Shown here piece after piece: positions 10,846 through 22,365 of a stretch of DNA of 64,000 nucleotides. The stretch is from Dryocosmus kuriphilus (Eukaryota > Arthropoda > Insecta > Hymenoptera > Cynipidae). Under the pieces are notes generated by a model. That model ran no database searches. It had not been told where the DNA came from and was given only the letters and a program-made list of their open reading frames with translations. Numbering within the stretch: position 1 is the first letter of the stretch; the number at the start of each line of letters is the position of its first letter. The stretch is from positions 26,987,564 to 27,051,563 of the forward strand of contig CM076197.1 of the NCBI GenBank assembly GCA_038277395.1. Direction: 5' to 3'. Position numbers and translations under genes: made by a program.

Positions 10846-10991
10846 ATGGTAGACGAGTGTGTATGTGCGGGCAACGAGAGTGTGTGCGAGCTTCAGCTAA
10901 CTACCCTGCCAGTCGTTTATAAAGGAGGATGTGACCATCGCGGCAACTTCACCAGGATATTTCGAGTAGAGAAACAAGATTTGAAAAAAAA
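10846..10991 (+). other. GC-richer segment with a short open frame up to the gap, copy 1
   Basis: An ATG frame with MVDECVCAGNESVCEL runs into the gap. In copy 2 the same frame (27871) stops after about 52 codons, just past the poly-A run. Composition is richer in GC than its surroundings and a TTTATAAAGG box is present near 10915. It might be an exon or promoter-proximal piece of a host gene or another element. I recognise no family. Confidence 0.2.
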
Positions 10992-11491
10992 NNNNNNNNN
11001 NNNNNNNNNNNNNNNNNNNNNNNNNNNNNNNNNNNNNNNNNNNNNNNNNNNNNNNNNNNNNNNNNNNNNNNNNNNNNNNNNNNNNNNNNNNNNNNNNNNN
11101 NNNNNNNNNNNNNNNNNNNNNNNNNNNNNNNNNNNNNNNNNNNNNNNNNNNNNNNNNNNNNNNNNNNNNNNNNNNNNNNNNNNNNNNNNNNNNNNNNNNN
11201 NNNNNNNNNNNNNNNNNNNNNNNNNNNNNNNNNNNNNNNNNNNNNNNNNNNNNNNNNNNNNNNNNNNNNNNNNNNNNNNNNNNNNNNNNNNNNNNNNNNN
11301 NNNNNNNNNNNNNNNNNNNNNNNNNNNNNNNNNNNNNNNNNNNNNNNNNNNNNNNNNNNNNNNNNNNNNNNNNNNNNNNNNNNNNNNNNNNNNNNNNNNN
11401 NNNNNNNNNNNNNNNNNNNNNNNNNNNNNNNNNNNNNNNNNNNNNNNNNNNNNNNNNNNNNNNNNNNNNNNNNNNNNNNNNNNNNNNNNNN
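10992..11491. other. Assembly gap, exactly 500 N
   Basis: A run of exactly 500 N indicates a scaffolding gap of set length, not a measured one. The left contig ends in the duplicated block and the right contig begins inside an LTR-element gag gene. Confidence 0.99.
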
Positions 11492-13493
11492 ATATACAAT
11501 GCAATTTTTGTAAAAAAACCCGAACACGTTAAAAATCAATGCTTTGCAAAGAAACCCCCGAGAAAATGTTCAGAAACGAGGGCCACAGAACAAAGATCCG
11601 CCTCGAACATACCAAATAGAAGAATTAAAAGAGATGGGGAATCCACCGAGCAACAACCAGGACGAATATTCGTCTCAAGTAATGGCAGAGACGGACATCA
11701 ATTTATCCGACCAAGATTGCGAGGATACCGAGTTAAACGAGGATTATTGATAGACTCAGGAAGCCCTAATTCTTTCATTAAAACAGGCTGCCTAATAAAA
11801 AGTGAATGTAACGCAGTAAAAGTTCCAGTCGAAAGGAGACACAGTTTTGAAATAGTGAATGGTATACACACAATATTAGGAGAATGTACACTGTCCTCTA
11901 AGAACAATGAGCCTACTAACCCACCATCAAGCGAAAATAAATTTCATCGAGAACACTTTAGACTTACCCAATGTTAAAATTCCCCTGCACGGTAATCATG
12001 ACTCAAGTCATTTTTCATATTAAACCAACCACGACTATGACACAATGGGAGCTTCCGGAAGGAGATTACATCATCCATGGAAAAGGTATATTGCCAGGCA
12101 TATATTACAGCAATGGGAAGTCACCGACCAACTTATTAACGAGAAATTATAACGGAGATCAAATAAGCAAAAGAATTAAAAGAAGTGATATCAACGTAAT
12201 CCCATTTAAAGAAACAAAAATGGTTCAAAAATCAGATAAAACTGTATTTCAAAAAATATTGGACAATAGAATTGACAACGAAATGAGGAAACAGTTGCTA
12301 GAAACATGGTACAAAGAAGAACGAACAACCCCCATCCTATTAACAAATAAGAGAAATGAAGAAAGAATAAAAGAACTTCTGAATAAAAGTCGCCTCGATC
12401 ATTTAGAAAAACCCCTGAGGGAGAAACTGAAAAATTTGATAACAGAATATAATGACATATTCTATTTAACGGATGACGACATGCCAACCGTAACAGATGT
12501 AAGATACAAAATAAAACTAAAATCTGAAAAAACCTATCAGTGTACCAATTTATAAATACCCCATAGCACTTCAACCAGAAATAGAAAAACAAATTGACGA
12601 ATACGAGAAAAAAGGCTTAATAAGACCATCTTTTTCCCCCTATCAAGCAAATGTATGGATGGTAAAAAAGAAATTGGACGCAAGTGGAATACAGAAATGG
12701 AGACTTATGATGGATTTTCGAAAATTAAATGAGCAAACGATTCTAGATAATCATCCATTACCCTCTATTGAAGAAATTTTATGTCTGTTAGGCAAAGCTG
12801 AATATATGTCATGCTTTGACATGGCCAACGGTTTCTACTAAGTATGTACTAATGGATGAAAAGGACATAGAGAAAACAGCCTTCTCGAAAAATAAAGGTC
12901 ACTGTGAATGGCTGCGAATGCCAATGGGATGAATTAACAGCCCAGCCACCTACCAACGCATGGTCAATTTTAAGCTAAAAGGACTAATCGGGAAAATCTG
13001 TTTTATTTACCTTGATGATTTAATTGTCCTCGGCTTAACGGAAGAGGAACACTTAAAGAATCTAAGAGCTATATTCGAACGCCTAAGAGAAACTAAACTC
13101 ATATTGCAACGTGACAAATGTAGCTACATGCAAAGAGAATTAGAATACCTTGGACATTCCGTCGGACCACATGGTATTAAGCCTTTAAAGAAAACCGTGG
13201 AAAAGGTGTTAGAATATCCAAGACGCAAGAATACAAAAGATGTCGAGAGATTCATGGGACTCTCTTCATATTATAGAAAATTTATTGATAATTTTGCAAA
13301 AGTCGCAGCTCCAGTAAACAGATTAAGAAGTAAAAACATCCCCTTCGAATGGAACAATAAATACAAAAAAGAATTTCAAAAATTAAAGAAAGCCTTAACC
13401 ACATATCCTGTTCTAAAGCTCCCAGATAATAATATAGGATCTATCTTAAACACAGATGCATCAAATGAAGGGTTTGGCGTATTTCAGAAATAA
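11492..13493 (+). pseudogene. Errantivirus-type gag-pol relic (NC, protease, RT), 5' end lost at gap
   Basis: Reading from the gap, the frame shows the start of a CCHC nucleocapsid knuckle (IQCNFCKK). At 11741 comes a retroviral-type aspartic protease (LLIDSGSPNSFIK), then a pro-RT linker to 12555. Reverse transcriptase follows: RLMMDFRKLNEQT near 12700, CFDMANGFY near 12820, CFIYLDDLIVLG at 12993, and the thumb/connection VERFMGLSSYYRKFI at 13242. The sequence stops where RNase H begins (LNTDASNEGFG). Frame changes at about 11717-11980 and 12555, stops near 12842 and 12930, and the missing RNase H and integrase make it dead. The RT type is Ty3/gypsy. This is an old insect endogenous element. 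Confidence 0.85.
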
Positions 13494-13618
13494 TAGAGGA
13501 CATAGAGGATGCTATAAGCGAGGCCAACAATGGAAATATATCACCAAGAATAATTACCCCAGAAAACTTCATGAAAGCGTTAGCAAAGATAAACGAGAAT
13601 CTCTCAACACTCAATAAA
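13494..13618 (+). pseudogene. env fragment of the same errantivirus-type element
   Basis: Directly after the RT/RNase H break the frame reads IEDIEDAISEANNG and IITPENF, a pattern I associate with the middle of errantivirus Env. It ends in an A-rich stretch before the polypurine tract. An internal deletion has therefore joined pol to env, and a second one removed the env C-terminus. Confidence 0.5.
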
Positions 13619-13680
13619 AATAAAAAAATAAAAAAATAAATAAAAAGTATAAAATAAAAATTTACCTATGGGGGGGCAGA

Positions 13681-13825
13681 TGTCGATTGGAACATAGTAT
13701 TGCGACGCTGTGACGTCACTAAACATATATAAAGAGCCACTGGTCTCATGAATGACTCAATACCCATTCAGAATCTGTACACATCTACTTCTTTGTTTAC
13801 CGTATTTACCGTATTCATTGTAACA
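13681..13825 (+). mobile_element. LTR (145 bp) of the errantivirus-type element
   Basis: The LTR starts TGTCGATTGG directly after the polypurine tract GGGGGGGCAGA (13670-13680) and ends GTAACA at 13825. A TATATAAAG box lies at 13725. About 5-10 bases after the LTR comes TGGTACTGGCGCAGCC, which looks like a primer-binding site (TGGCGCAG is typical of tRNA-Ser-primed errantiviruses, from memory). A PBS belongs after a 5' LTR, so this LTR is preceded by a 3' end and followed by a 5' start. Confidence 0.55.
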
Positions 13826-13869
13826 ACTTTGGTACTGGCGCAGCCAGAATAAATATATTTTAAAAAAGA

Positions 13870-14345
13870 GAAAGTTCCTAATTTCTGGACCACAATATTT
13901 CATAAAATATTTCACGAATAACTCAAAAACTGCGCATCTGCTGAAAAGAATGATGGAGAGCAAATTTGTAGATCTTTTTGAGCTGAATAACTTTATTTCT
14001 TATCATTTTTTTGTATATTGCATAGTTTGGCGGAAAATCTGCATTTTTTATATTTAATAACGTTTTCTCTATTAAAACAAAAACCGTGCATTTTATCAAA
14101 AAATGTTTAATACAAAATTTGCAGATCTTCTTGAGATGAACAACTTCATTTATTATCATTTTTTTCGTATCTTGCATATTTGGCAAGAAAACACAGTTTA
14201 TTGTTTTAAATAACGTTTTCTCGATTAAAACAAAAACTGTGCATTTTATCAAAAAATGGTTAAAATAAAATTTGTAGATTTTGTTGAGATGAACAATTTT
14301 ACTTTCTACTGTTTTTTTTTTATCTCGCATAGTTTAGCCGGAAAA
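13870..14345 (+). repeat. About 152-bp tandem repeats, second diverged array
   Basis: Three units with TTTGTAGAT, TTGTATCTTGCATA, TTTGGC and ATTAAAACAAAAACCGTGCA match the array at 9985-10510 in the same orientation. The start word TATTTCACGAATAACTCAAAAAC is also shared. Confidence 0.8.
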
Positions 14346-14514
14346 TTGATTTTTTGATTTTGTGAAAACCGTTTTTGATGGATAAAAACATAAATGTTGG
14401 TCAAAAGTGGCTGGTTAACGAACTCGTCCTTACTTTTTATGCTTTAAAGAAGTGTGCCAAAGCGCAACCCAATCTGATTAGTCCTTCGAAAGTTATCATG
14501 TCCACAGTCTACTA

Positions 14515-14577
14515 CGAGGACAACGACAACGACAACGACAACGACGACGACGACAACGCCAACGACAGACAGACACC
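14515..14577 (+). repeat. GAC/AAC microsatellite with GACA tail
   Basis: It follows the 152-bp array at the same distance and in the same orientation as at 10595, and is again followed by a poly-T run and TTCGGATTCAGG. The whole module (array, microsatellite, tail) is a dispersed repeat. Confidence 0.85.
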
Positions 14578-14700
14578 AACGTAAAACATTTTTTTTTTTT
14601 TTTTCGGATTCAGGGGGTCATGAAACGTCGACGTTTCATGAAATCCGCGAAAATCAGTTTTCACATAAAATTAATACCTTCTCATTGAGGTGAGAATGTA

Positions 14701-14760
14701 AAAAGGTTTCGGCGAAAATTTTCCTAAACACAGATATTTTATAGCTTTTGGTCTCCTGAT
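14701..14760 (-). repeat. 60-bp dispersed motif, inverted partner of 4159-4218
   Basis: The reverse complement reads ATCAGGAGACCAAAAG and ends CGCCGAAACCTTTT. It closely matches 4159-4218 and 21188-21247 over about 60 bp. Confidence 0.75.
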
Positions 14761-15080
14761 GACGAAAATCCATGTTAAAGAGTGAAAAAATGGACAGTTT
14801 TTCCGGAAAACGGCTCAAATGTCGATTTTCATGGTTAGTTTCTTTTTTAGTTTTTTTTTGACCTACTTAGTTTTAATTTTTAACTACATAACCTATACTA
14901 CTTTAAAAATCATACTTTCAAGAAGTTTGAAAAAAAAATCAAGTAAAAATATCAAATAGTTTAATCTTTATAAAGGTTGCAAACTGGAACGCAAATGAGG
15001 CATATGTGTGCTTTATGTCTCTAAAAACAAGTGTAGACTTTAAGGATTAATGAAAGTGACAGAACTGCATAGGAATATAG
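14761..15080. other. No recognisable feature
   Basis: AT-rich sequence without open frames of interest. Near 15082 it passes into AAAAATCCTATTTTCACCTC, the end of a 128-bp repeat unit. Confidence 0.5.
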
Positions 15081-15100
15081 AAAAATCCTATTTTCACCTC

Positions 15101-18100
15101 CAGGGCCGAATTAAGATAATCGGTGGCCCAGGGCTGAGAAATTTTTCGGGCACTGCAAATTGCCTATATAGTATCACTCCGTACGTTCTACAAAAATATT
15201 TTCTTTCGCGCTTTTTTCTTCGAGAATTCTTCGATTATGTTTCAAAAGACAGTGATTTCAGGGGATCTCTTTCTATTGTTAATAAACTAAGTCCTACTAA
15301 TCGCTTTTCATTCATGGTCAATCGTCGAACGGACCTGATCCCAGATAGTGTGGAGAAAGATCTTTCGGCTTCACAACTAGTAACAGGAATAGATAAGAAG
15401 AGTCTAAATGATATATGAACATTTGGAAAAATCGATGTTGTGTCAGAGTCTACCATCCATTTAAAAATAATTACAGCTGGTAATTTTGACTTGTCTTTGT
15501 ATTCAGATTTCAGTAATGGATTAAACTGATTCAATTCAGAAGCGAATGTGTCTCCCAAATCAGCAGGATAAAATTCTACAAGTTTATAAGCGCATCTTTT
15601 TAATTTTTTTAAATCAATATCTCGTAACTTCATAAAAAAAGCAAAAAGTTATGTAATCTGGTTATAAGCAGAACTTCTTTTTTCAATTTCTTCTTTGAGT
15701 TTGTCCACCATGACCAAAAAGCTTCCAGTTTTGAACTTCTCTCTACCCGTTAAACTTGGAGAAGTTTGAATACTGCCATCTGACAGTTTCCTTCTTTCAA
15801 TTTTAATTCGCTTATTTTCATCTTGATAAAGCTTAGTAACAAAGCTAGACAAATTCATGGCCGTTTCTTCAATTTCTTCGAACTTATCTGGCACAGATTC
15901 TAAAAAATGGACTTTAGCGTGTTTTTCCCGATGGAAACGTCTAATTCTACTGTATGCAGAAATTTGCTAGTTTTATTGAAGCGGTCAAGAACCTGATGCC
16001 AAAATACAATCATGAAGGCAATTTCCAGTTTTCTCATTTAGTTTTAAAGGACGGAGGCCTCAAATCGAGCATCAGGCTCTTCGTCGTTACTACCAACAAA
16101 TACCGAAAGAGCAGCACATATCCCTTCGTCCTTTCGAAATAGCAGAAGTAGCATCATCATGACAAGACCATCTAGTTTTTCGGTAGACTTTTGAAAGAAG
16201 AATCAGAATGGTTCATTAATATTTCCCACCGATGTGGAGAAGCGACGAAAAAAACGTAAAGCCCGAATACAAACCCAAAAAAAGTAATAGCGTCAGTGCG
16301 TATATTGACACTGTTTGTTCCAACCAAATTTAAAGAGTGAGCAATACATGGAGCATAAAAAGCTAGTCGATTTACCTCCATATAAATATATATGTTTCAC
16401 TAATAATGGATCAAACTTAGCTAATAATTCCAAAAGCCCTAGATAATTTCCATTATCGGGAGATCTAAGTTCTTCATGTGTTCCACGAAATGCAAGACCA
16501 CGTTCATACAAAAATCGCACGACCTCCACCAAACGTTCTAATATTTCTCTCCAATATTCGACTTCGGTTTTTATTTGCAATATTAATGCATCATCCATAT
16601 AAGGTGTACTGCTTAAACGCGCCAACCAGACAATCATGCAGTTTTTGTGTTCAATACTATTTTCGCGAGCAGCACATTTTGCATGCGCATGCTTCCAATC
16701 AGAGAAACCTGCCTTCACAAAAGTATTTTCGTGATTTTTGTAAAATAATTTACAAGCATAACAAAACATGTTTTCCTTAGATTTAGAGTACATCAGCCAT
16801 TTACGTTCATGCGTTTCTTGATTAGCCAAAGTTCGTTTAAAAAGCTTCAGAGTTATGCATCTAGCAAATTTTTGAAATTTGTACTGACGAACAGAAGCGG
16901 AAAAATTACTATTTTTGTTTTGAAAATATTCACATCCTTTATCTAGGATTATGCTATGAACAGAATCATCATTCATAGGCTATAACCATAACATAAATAA
17001 ATCTGTTCCATGTTTTTTTAGATGTAGAAACTTTTGAAAATTAATTTAAAGGCAGTTTACTTTTTAAAACTAAAAAATATCTTCATTTTAATTACAAGTG
17101 AAAAGATGAGGATCAAGTTGCATGCATGAAATTCAACATACAAAATTTTAAGAGGACGAGAGAAATTATACCTAAAAGTGTAGTCAAATTCTTTGTCTGT
17201 AGTTCAGGATTTTCATCTAAGCTGTTTAAAATCTCGATTTTATCTTGTACATCGCATATTTTCAAATTATCATTACTTTCTTTCTTATCTTCACATTCTG
17301 TGATAATTATGCATTATTCAACCAAAACTTAAGTATCATATTATTCAATTTTATTTAAAGCTTCAAAAATCTAAAGGGTTATATGACAGTTTTTTTCTTT
17401 ATTTAAATAATTTATAAACTGACCCTAAATATTCTTTACTGAATTTAATTTTAAGTTAATTTTAAGTCTGAGTGTATGAGAAAGTTTCATTTAGTCACCG
17501 TCTCTACAGAAAAACTAACAAATATAACAATAAATAGACCATTATGAAGCAAATGACAACTAACCTAAAACACAAAAGCCACACAAGCAAACGTACTTGT
17601 CATTTATCGGAAGTTTCAAGCTTGAAATAAATCAAAGAAATAACCTACATTCTCCACACCTGATAATTCGGAAGTTTCATTTACTAAAATATTAAATTCG
17701 ACTTTTTCCTGATTCTCATTACTTTCCCATTGATGATCTTTGTCAATTTCTTTAGAATTTACTTTATAAAATGTTGTTATTTTCGGCAATTTGGCTTCAA
17801 AAACTTCTCTCTCCTTTTTATGCTTTCTTTTCGAAACTCCACTGTTAAACTTTCTAGACAACATTTTAGTTGTTCTTCATGAAATGTATTCTGGAGAAAT
17901 TATATCCATCCGAAAAAATAGGTTAATGAAAAAACGAGAGAATTGAGGAAACAACAGAGGATCAGTGAAAAATCAGTGCTGACAACCTTATTAATAATTA
18001 GTTTGTATTAATAATGGCAGATGGAGACACTTGTAAATTCTCCATATTTCTGATATAAGAATTAAATCCGGCACGTTTAAGGAAAAAAAGTTAAACATAA

Positions 18101-18215
18101 ATAAATTCAGAATAAACGATAAAAAAAAATTCCCCTGAATTTGGAGGCCCCTTGAAAAGCGAGGCCTAGGCCCGCCGCCCACTTAGCCCCCCCCCCCCCC
18201 TTTAATCCAACACTG
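15101..18215 (-). mobile_element. hAT transposon, complete limits visible (3115 bp)
   Basis: The left end is CAGGGCCGAATTAAG and the right end, read on the minus strand, is CAGTGTTGGATTAAA. These imperfect inverted ends share the CAG start and GGATTAA-like core typical of ZMYM-type hAT elements. The flanks are TTCACCTC (15093-15100) and TTAACCTC (18216-18223), an 8-bp target duplication with one mismatch, as expected for hAT. It inserted into a 128-bp repeat unit: joining the flanks gives TATTTTCACCTCGTTTCCAA, the normal unit sequence. The transposase is on the minus strand and broken. Confidence 0.88.
15235..17864 (-). pseudogene. hAT (ZMYM1-like) transposase pseudogene
   Basis: The exon at 17864-17616 gives the basic N-terminus. 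16976-16293 gives the TTF zinc finger region (KWLMYSKSKENMFCYACKLF, then FSDWKHAHAKC) and the DUF4371-type start. 16381-16172 gives the catalytic core piece with CIAHSLNLVG and SPHRWEILM. 15894-15649 gives a linker. 15633-15235 gives the C-terminal hAT dimerisation domain (FLSIPVTSCEAERSFSTLS, then RLTMNEKRLVGLSLL). Frame changes between blocks and stops in the middle make it inactive. The 640-bp break after the first exon could be an intron, since the family has one there. The domain order is complete, so the element was once autonomous. Confidence 0.88.
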
Positions 18216-18219
18216 TTAA

Positions 18220-18790
18220 CCTCGTTTCCAATCAATCTCAACTCTCTTATTCTTTATTCGCGTTTTATCAGTGGTCACTTTCATTAAAGTAGTCAACCAA
18301 TTATCCACTTCATTAATCACTGCTGCTGAGCATTCAAATATGATTTGAATACGTTTCCGCTTCAGGAAAATTTTCTTTCGCCTCGTTTGCAATCGCTTTC
18401 ACTCGCATAAACGTAGTCAACCAATCACCCACTTGATTAATCACTGCTAATGATAATTCAAATAAGACAATTTGAGTACGTTTGCGCTTCACGAAAATCC
18501 TATTTTCACCTCGTTTGCAATCGCTTCCCTTGCATTAAAGTAGTCAAATAATCGTTCACCTGATTAAACACTGCTGCTTAGTATTCAAATATGTCAATTT
18601 GAGTACGTTTGCGCTTCAGCAAAATCCTATTTTCACCTCGTTTGCAATCGCTTTCACTTGCATTAAAGTAGACCACTAATCATCTACCTCATTAATCACT
18701 GCTATTGAGCATTCAGATAGGGAAATTTGAGTACGTTTCCGGTTCTGAAAAACCCTATTTTCACTTCGTTTGCAATCGTTTTCAGGTTTT
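18220..18790 (+). repeat. 128-bp tandem repeat array, copy 2
   Basis: Same 4.5 units as 1190-1760, starting just inside the right flank of the hAT element. Confidence 0.9.
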
Positions 18791-19206
18791 TTGTTCTTCA
18801 TTCGCGTTTCATGAGTTGTTTGTATAACACTCTGCCAATGAATTCTTTATTCATCTCGCTGTTTCCAACATTCTTTCACCTTGTTGATTATTATTATCGT
18901 TATCAATATTTATTTTGAATAATAATTGTGGCACTTTAATAGTTTTTTTTTTCTTTTAACACTTTGCAGGTAAAGAACTTCGTTCTATTTCTCCTATCAC
19001 AAAGGAACAGTTTCATGAACTCTTAACTTTTTTTGCAAACCAGTACGCTGATTATTACTGATAACTCAAATTTGATACTAAGATTTCAGAATTTAAATTC
19101 GTAGATTTATTCAGAAATTCTACCAGTATTGCGGAATAGAATTCCTTATTTTTTTCAATTTTCCTTAATGTAGTATTAAACTTTTATCCAGTAGAACCAT
19201 TTCGCA

Positions 19207-21036
19207 ATGGCGTTTAGAAGCCGTTTGTCCTGTTATGTTTGCGAAACGATTTTTCCTTCACAACAAATGGGGCGAATATATAGGAATGAGCATGCTGCTG
19301 TTCATGAATTTGCAATTCGTCGACGTGACGCATTCAACTTAGCAGCACTTATCGCAACTGTGCAAACAAGACCATGCATGAATTTCAATCCGTCCATCCT
19401 TGATGAAATATTGTTAATGGAACATGATCCCTCTTGCCTAAGATTAAACATATTGAAACAAACTGCGAATATTAGTTGCGTGATCTGGAATGATGTACGT
19501 GATTACAGGCTTTCAGTTGAATGCGGAGTCAACGTTTTTGTATTGCAGAATATTTATATTGCAGAAGATCTGAGATCTTGTCAACATCACTTAGATGATC
19601 GAGGCTTCATTTTGTCGCCGTTGTTCCCTGGCTTACGCTTCATTAACAGGCCCTACAATATAAAAGGTCAGCGACTTCATCTTTTTCTGCAGGGATTTTG
19701 CAGCGTGTAATGAATTCGACGAAATTTGATGATGAACACAGTTTTACAGTTGAAAAATTTCACTCTATTTCTCCTGTCACAAAAGAACAGTTTCTTTAAC
19801 TTTTAGCTTTTTGTGATCTAGTACCCTGTCAAGGTGTTCATAGTTATGTAACAAAAAAGGACCTTATAATGTTCTCGTGCAAGTTGTGACAAGGACTTAC
19901 TGATGATTTCTTGAAGTTGGTGTTTCAGACGTTGCGAAAGTCATATTGTATGCATAAAGGATGACACTTAGTGAAACATTCACTGATAGTGCCACCAAAT
20001 GGATACATACTCGATATTCATGGACAATATTTCTCGGACAGCAGGAACAGCGATGCTGCTATGCTTAGAAATAAGTTTGAAAGAAATGAAGATAGAATGA
20101 GAGAGTGGTTTCCCGAAGGATCGATTATTGTGGTTGACAGAGGCTATCAGGATGCCACAGAGCAGTCTCGAAACCTTAGTATTTACTGGAAAATACCTAC
20201 GCTACTTCAACCAGGGCAGTGTTAACTGCTCACTGAAGAAGCAAATGAATCGAGATTGGTGACCAAGCCAGATGAATTGTTGAGGATAGGAATGGACACA
20301 TTAATTCCATCTTCAAGTTCTTCACTCAAGTCATACGCGTTCCGCATCTTCACAATCTCGGCGATTTCTGCCGAATTGCTGTTGCCATAATAAACAGGTA
20401 CCATGCACCAATCGAGATGCTAGGTGCGAATGCAAAATCGGCCAAAGAATTGCTACAGAGAACTCGGGAGGTAAAAGTTGCTCAATTACTCGTAGAAGAG
20501 GAAAACCTGCAAGCCAAAATTGCTCAGAGGTGGATGCGCTTGAGCTCTCAGCTTGTGCAAGACTTTCTACGTTTAACGTTGGCATTCTTGAGAGACTTGG
20601 CTGTTGGAGTTTATCAGGTTAACTTAGCTCCACCAAGATACATTCAAGATAAACTGCAAAGAGAGGAGCAGGAAGAGCTTCAATTGGAAGTTTTGCATCA
20701 TGCGCAGATGATCCCAGAGTCAGGATTGGTAATAGTGATTCTTTTCACGATTCAGTAATGCGACCAAACATGAACTTTGGATTGCATATGTGCCCATTGA
20801 AGGCATAGAACATGACGCTGAAAATGAAAATGATCCTAATCCTATCCAAGACTACTATTGTACGTGCAAATCTGGCGCACGAACCCTTGGTTCAAGTGCA
20901 TATTGCACATATTGCTACCGTATTATGGTATATTGGATATGCTCGATACGAAAATAATGTTCGCTATCCTTCGATATCGCTTCACAGTGTGATCACGGAC
21001 GCTGCTCACAGACCAGAACAACATCCACTTGATTAA
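19207..21036 (+). pseudogene. Decayed DDE_Tnp_4 transposase with SWIM-like region, copy 2
   Basis: All open segments seen in copy 1 are the same length here and carry the same stops and frameshifts: 19207-19710, 19971-20225, 20417-20758 and 20812-21036. The decay therefore happened before the 11-kb block was duplicated, or the two copies are alleles of one locus. VDRGYQDATE is near 20131 and the SWIM-like CTCKSGARTLG near 20861. Confidence 0.85.
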
Positions 21037-21179
21037 TCACTGCTACTGAGCATTCAAATATGACAATTTGAGTACGTTTTCGCTTCAGGAAAATCCTGTT
21101 TTCACCTCGTTTGAAATCGCTTTCACTTGCATTAAAGTAGTCAACCAATCATCCACTTGATTAAGCACTGCTACTGAGC
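21032..21179 (+). repeat. 128-bp repeat, downstream units, copy 2
   Basis: Same as 4003-4150. Confidence 0.9.
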
Positions 21180-21187
21180 ATTTCGTG

Positions 21188-21247
21188 ATCAGGAGACCAA
21201 AAATCATAAAATATCTTAGTTTAGGAAAATTTTGCCGAAACCTTTTT
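21188..21247 (+). repeat. 60-bp dispersed motif, copy 2
   Basis: Same as 4159-4218, again inverted relative to 14701-14760. Confidence 0.7.
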
Positions 21248-21753
21248 TCATTATATTTTGTGCGGGGTCCTTTGTAGTGGATTGCGTCCCTTTGCTCGGC
21301 GGTTTCGGGGAAAAACGAAATCTTTATCGGTCTCTTACGTGTGCGCTAGGTTTAGTGGGAAGAACGCTACCGTGGAGAGACAAGAGGATTAGGACGCCGA
21401 GAATGGGGAGAAGACACCATCAAAATGCACAGGTTATGGTATAACTTACATATAATTTAGATGACGATAATTCATGTACAACATCCGACATGCACGGAAA
21501 TCGTATAATTCCATAATTGCGGGGAGTTCGATTACCAGAAATACAAAGGGTCACAATGCTTTGAGTGCACAGAGGTCAGCGGAAACCACGAGCACTGACA
21601 CATCAGTAAGGCCAATGAGAGACAAAGAAAGATGGAAACAGGCATGTGGTGTGTTCGGCAGCCGACTGTCCGAGACCCGTCGTAGGTTTCCAACCGAGCT
21701 CGGACGCGGACCTCGCCACCCGTCTGGTAACGTCCGCGTTACAAGTCACTAAT

Positions 21754-21814
21754 AAATCCAATAATAAATTCACTAATAAAGTCGCTAATAAAATCACCAA
21801 TATAGTCTTAAACT
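21754..21814 (+). repeat. AATAAA-type minisatellite, copy 2
   Basis: Same as 4725-4785. Confidence 0.7.
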
Positions 21815-21953
21815 GCACTGGATACTCTAAAATCTTTAATATTTCTTTTGCTTCCGATGTATAACATTTCATACTCAACCCCGAGCTGATTGCTCTCCGT
21901 TCCACTCCAGCATTATATATCGATGCAACCTGTGTAGAAGCTTTTAGAAAGGC

Positions 21954-22365
21954 CCTTGATCTTTATCTATTCTAGGAGAACCGCACCAAACGTGTTAATA
22001 CAAGGTTCTAAATTCTGTATACAGGTACGTATTTAAGATATTTTAACTGTTGTCGAGAGGAAAAATTTTAATGGTTTTTCTGAGAAGAGCACTTAAAAAA
22101 GCGATAAATCATGCCCTTTGAATTGATTTCACCCACTAGGGGAAAGAATTTTATCGGGAAGATTCTAGAAGCTTGTCACATAAATTGTAAAAATATTAGA
22201 GTGCTCTCTGGTCTTCATCCTACTCTACGAGAACCACACCAAACGTGTTAATACACGTTTATAAATTGCATATACAGGTACATTTTTAAGATAGTTTAAC
22301 CGTTTTTAAGAGGGTAAATGGACATCATTTTTCAAAGAAGAGCACTTAAAGAAGGCAATAAATAA
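21954..22365 (+). repeat. Diverged 252-bp direct repeat pair, copy 2
   Basis: Same as 4925-5335, with one extra G near 22141. Confidence 0.65.

Larger units (their letters stand above)
1..10991. repeat. 11-kb duplicated block, copy 1
   Basis: This block recurs at 17034-28016 in the same orientation and is collinear throughout. The coordinate offset drifts only between about 17025 and 17033, so the copies differ by few bases. Differences I saw are mostly run-length changes: the poly-C near 1155, the poly-T near 10700 and the TA arrays near 7330 and 8985. There are also a few substitutions, for example C at 1809 against T at 18839. The copy runs to the last base before the N gap, and it begins at or before the window edge, so its left limit is unknown. 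It may be a recent tandem duplication or two haplotypes placed in series. The right end coinciding with the gap favours an assembly cause. Confidence 0.97.
18216..21186 (+). mobile_element. DDE_Tnp_4/SWIM transposon with 128-bp repeats, copy 2
   Basis: Same structure as 1186-4157. In this copy the left continuation is visible: the unit interrupted by the hAT element resumes at about 15082-15100, so the transposon predates the hAT insertion. Confidence 0.6.

Noticed and set aside
10846..11539. Open frames crossing the N gap on both strands
   Set aside because: They are artefacts of unspecified bases; the real sequence on the two sides belongs to different contigs.
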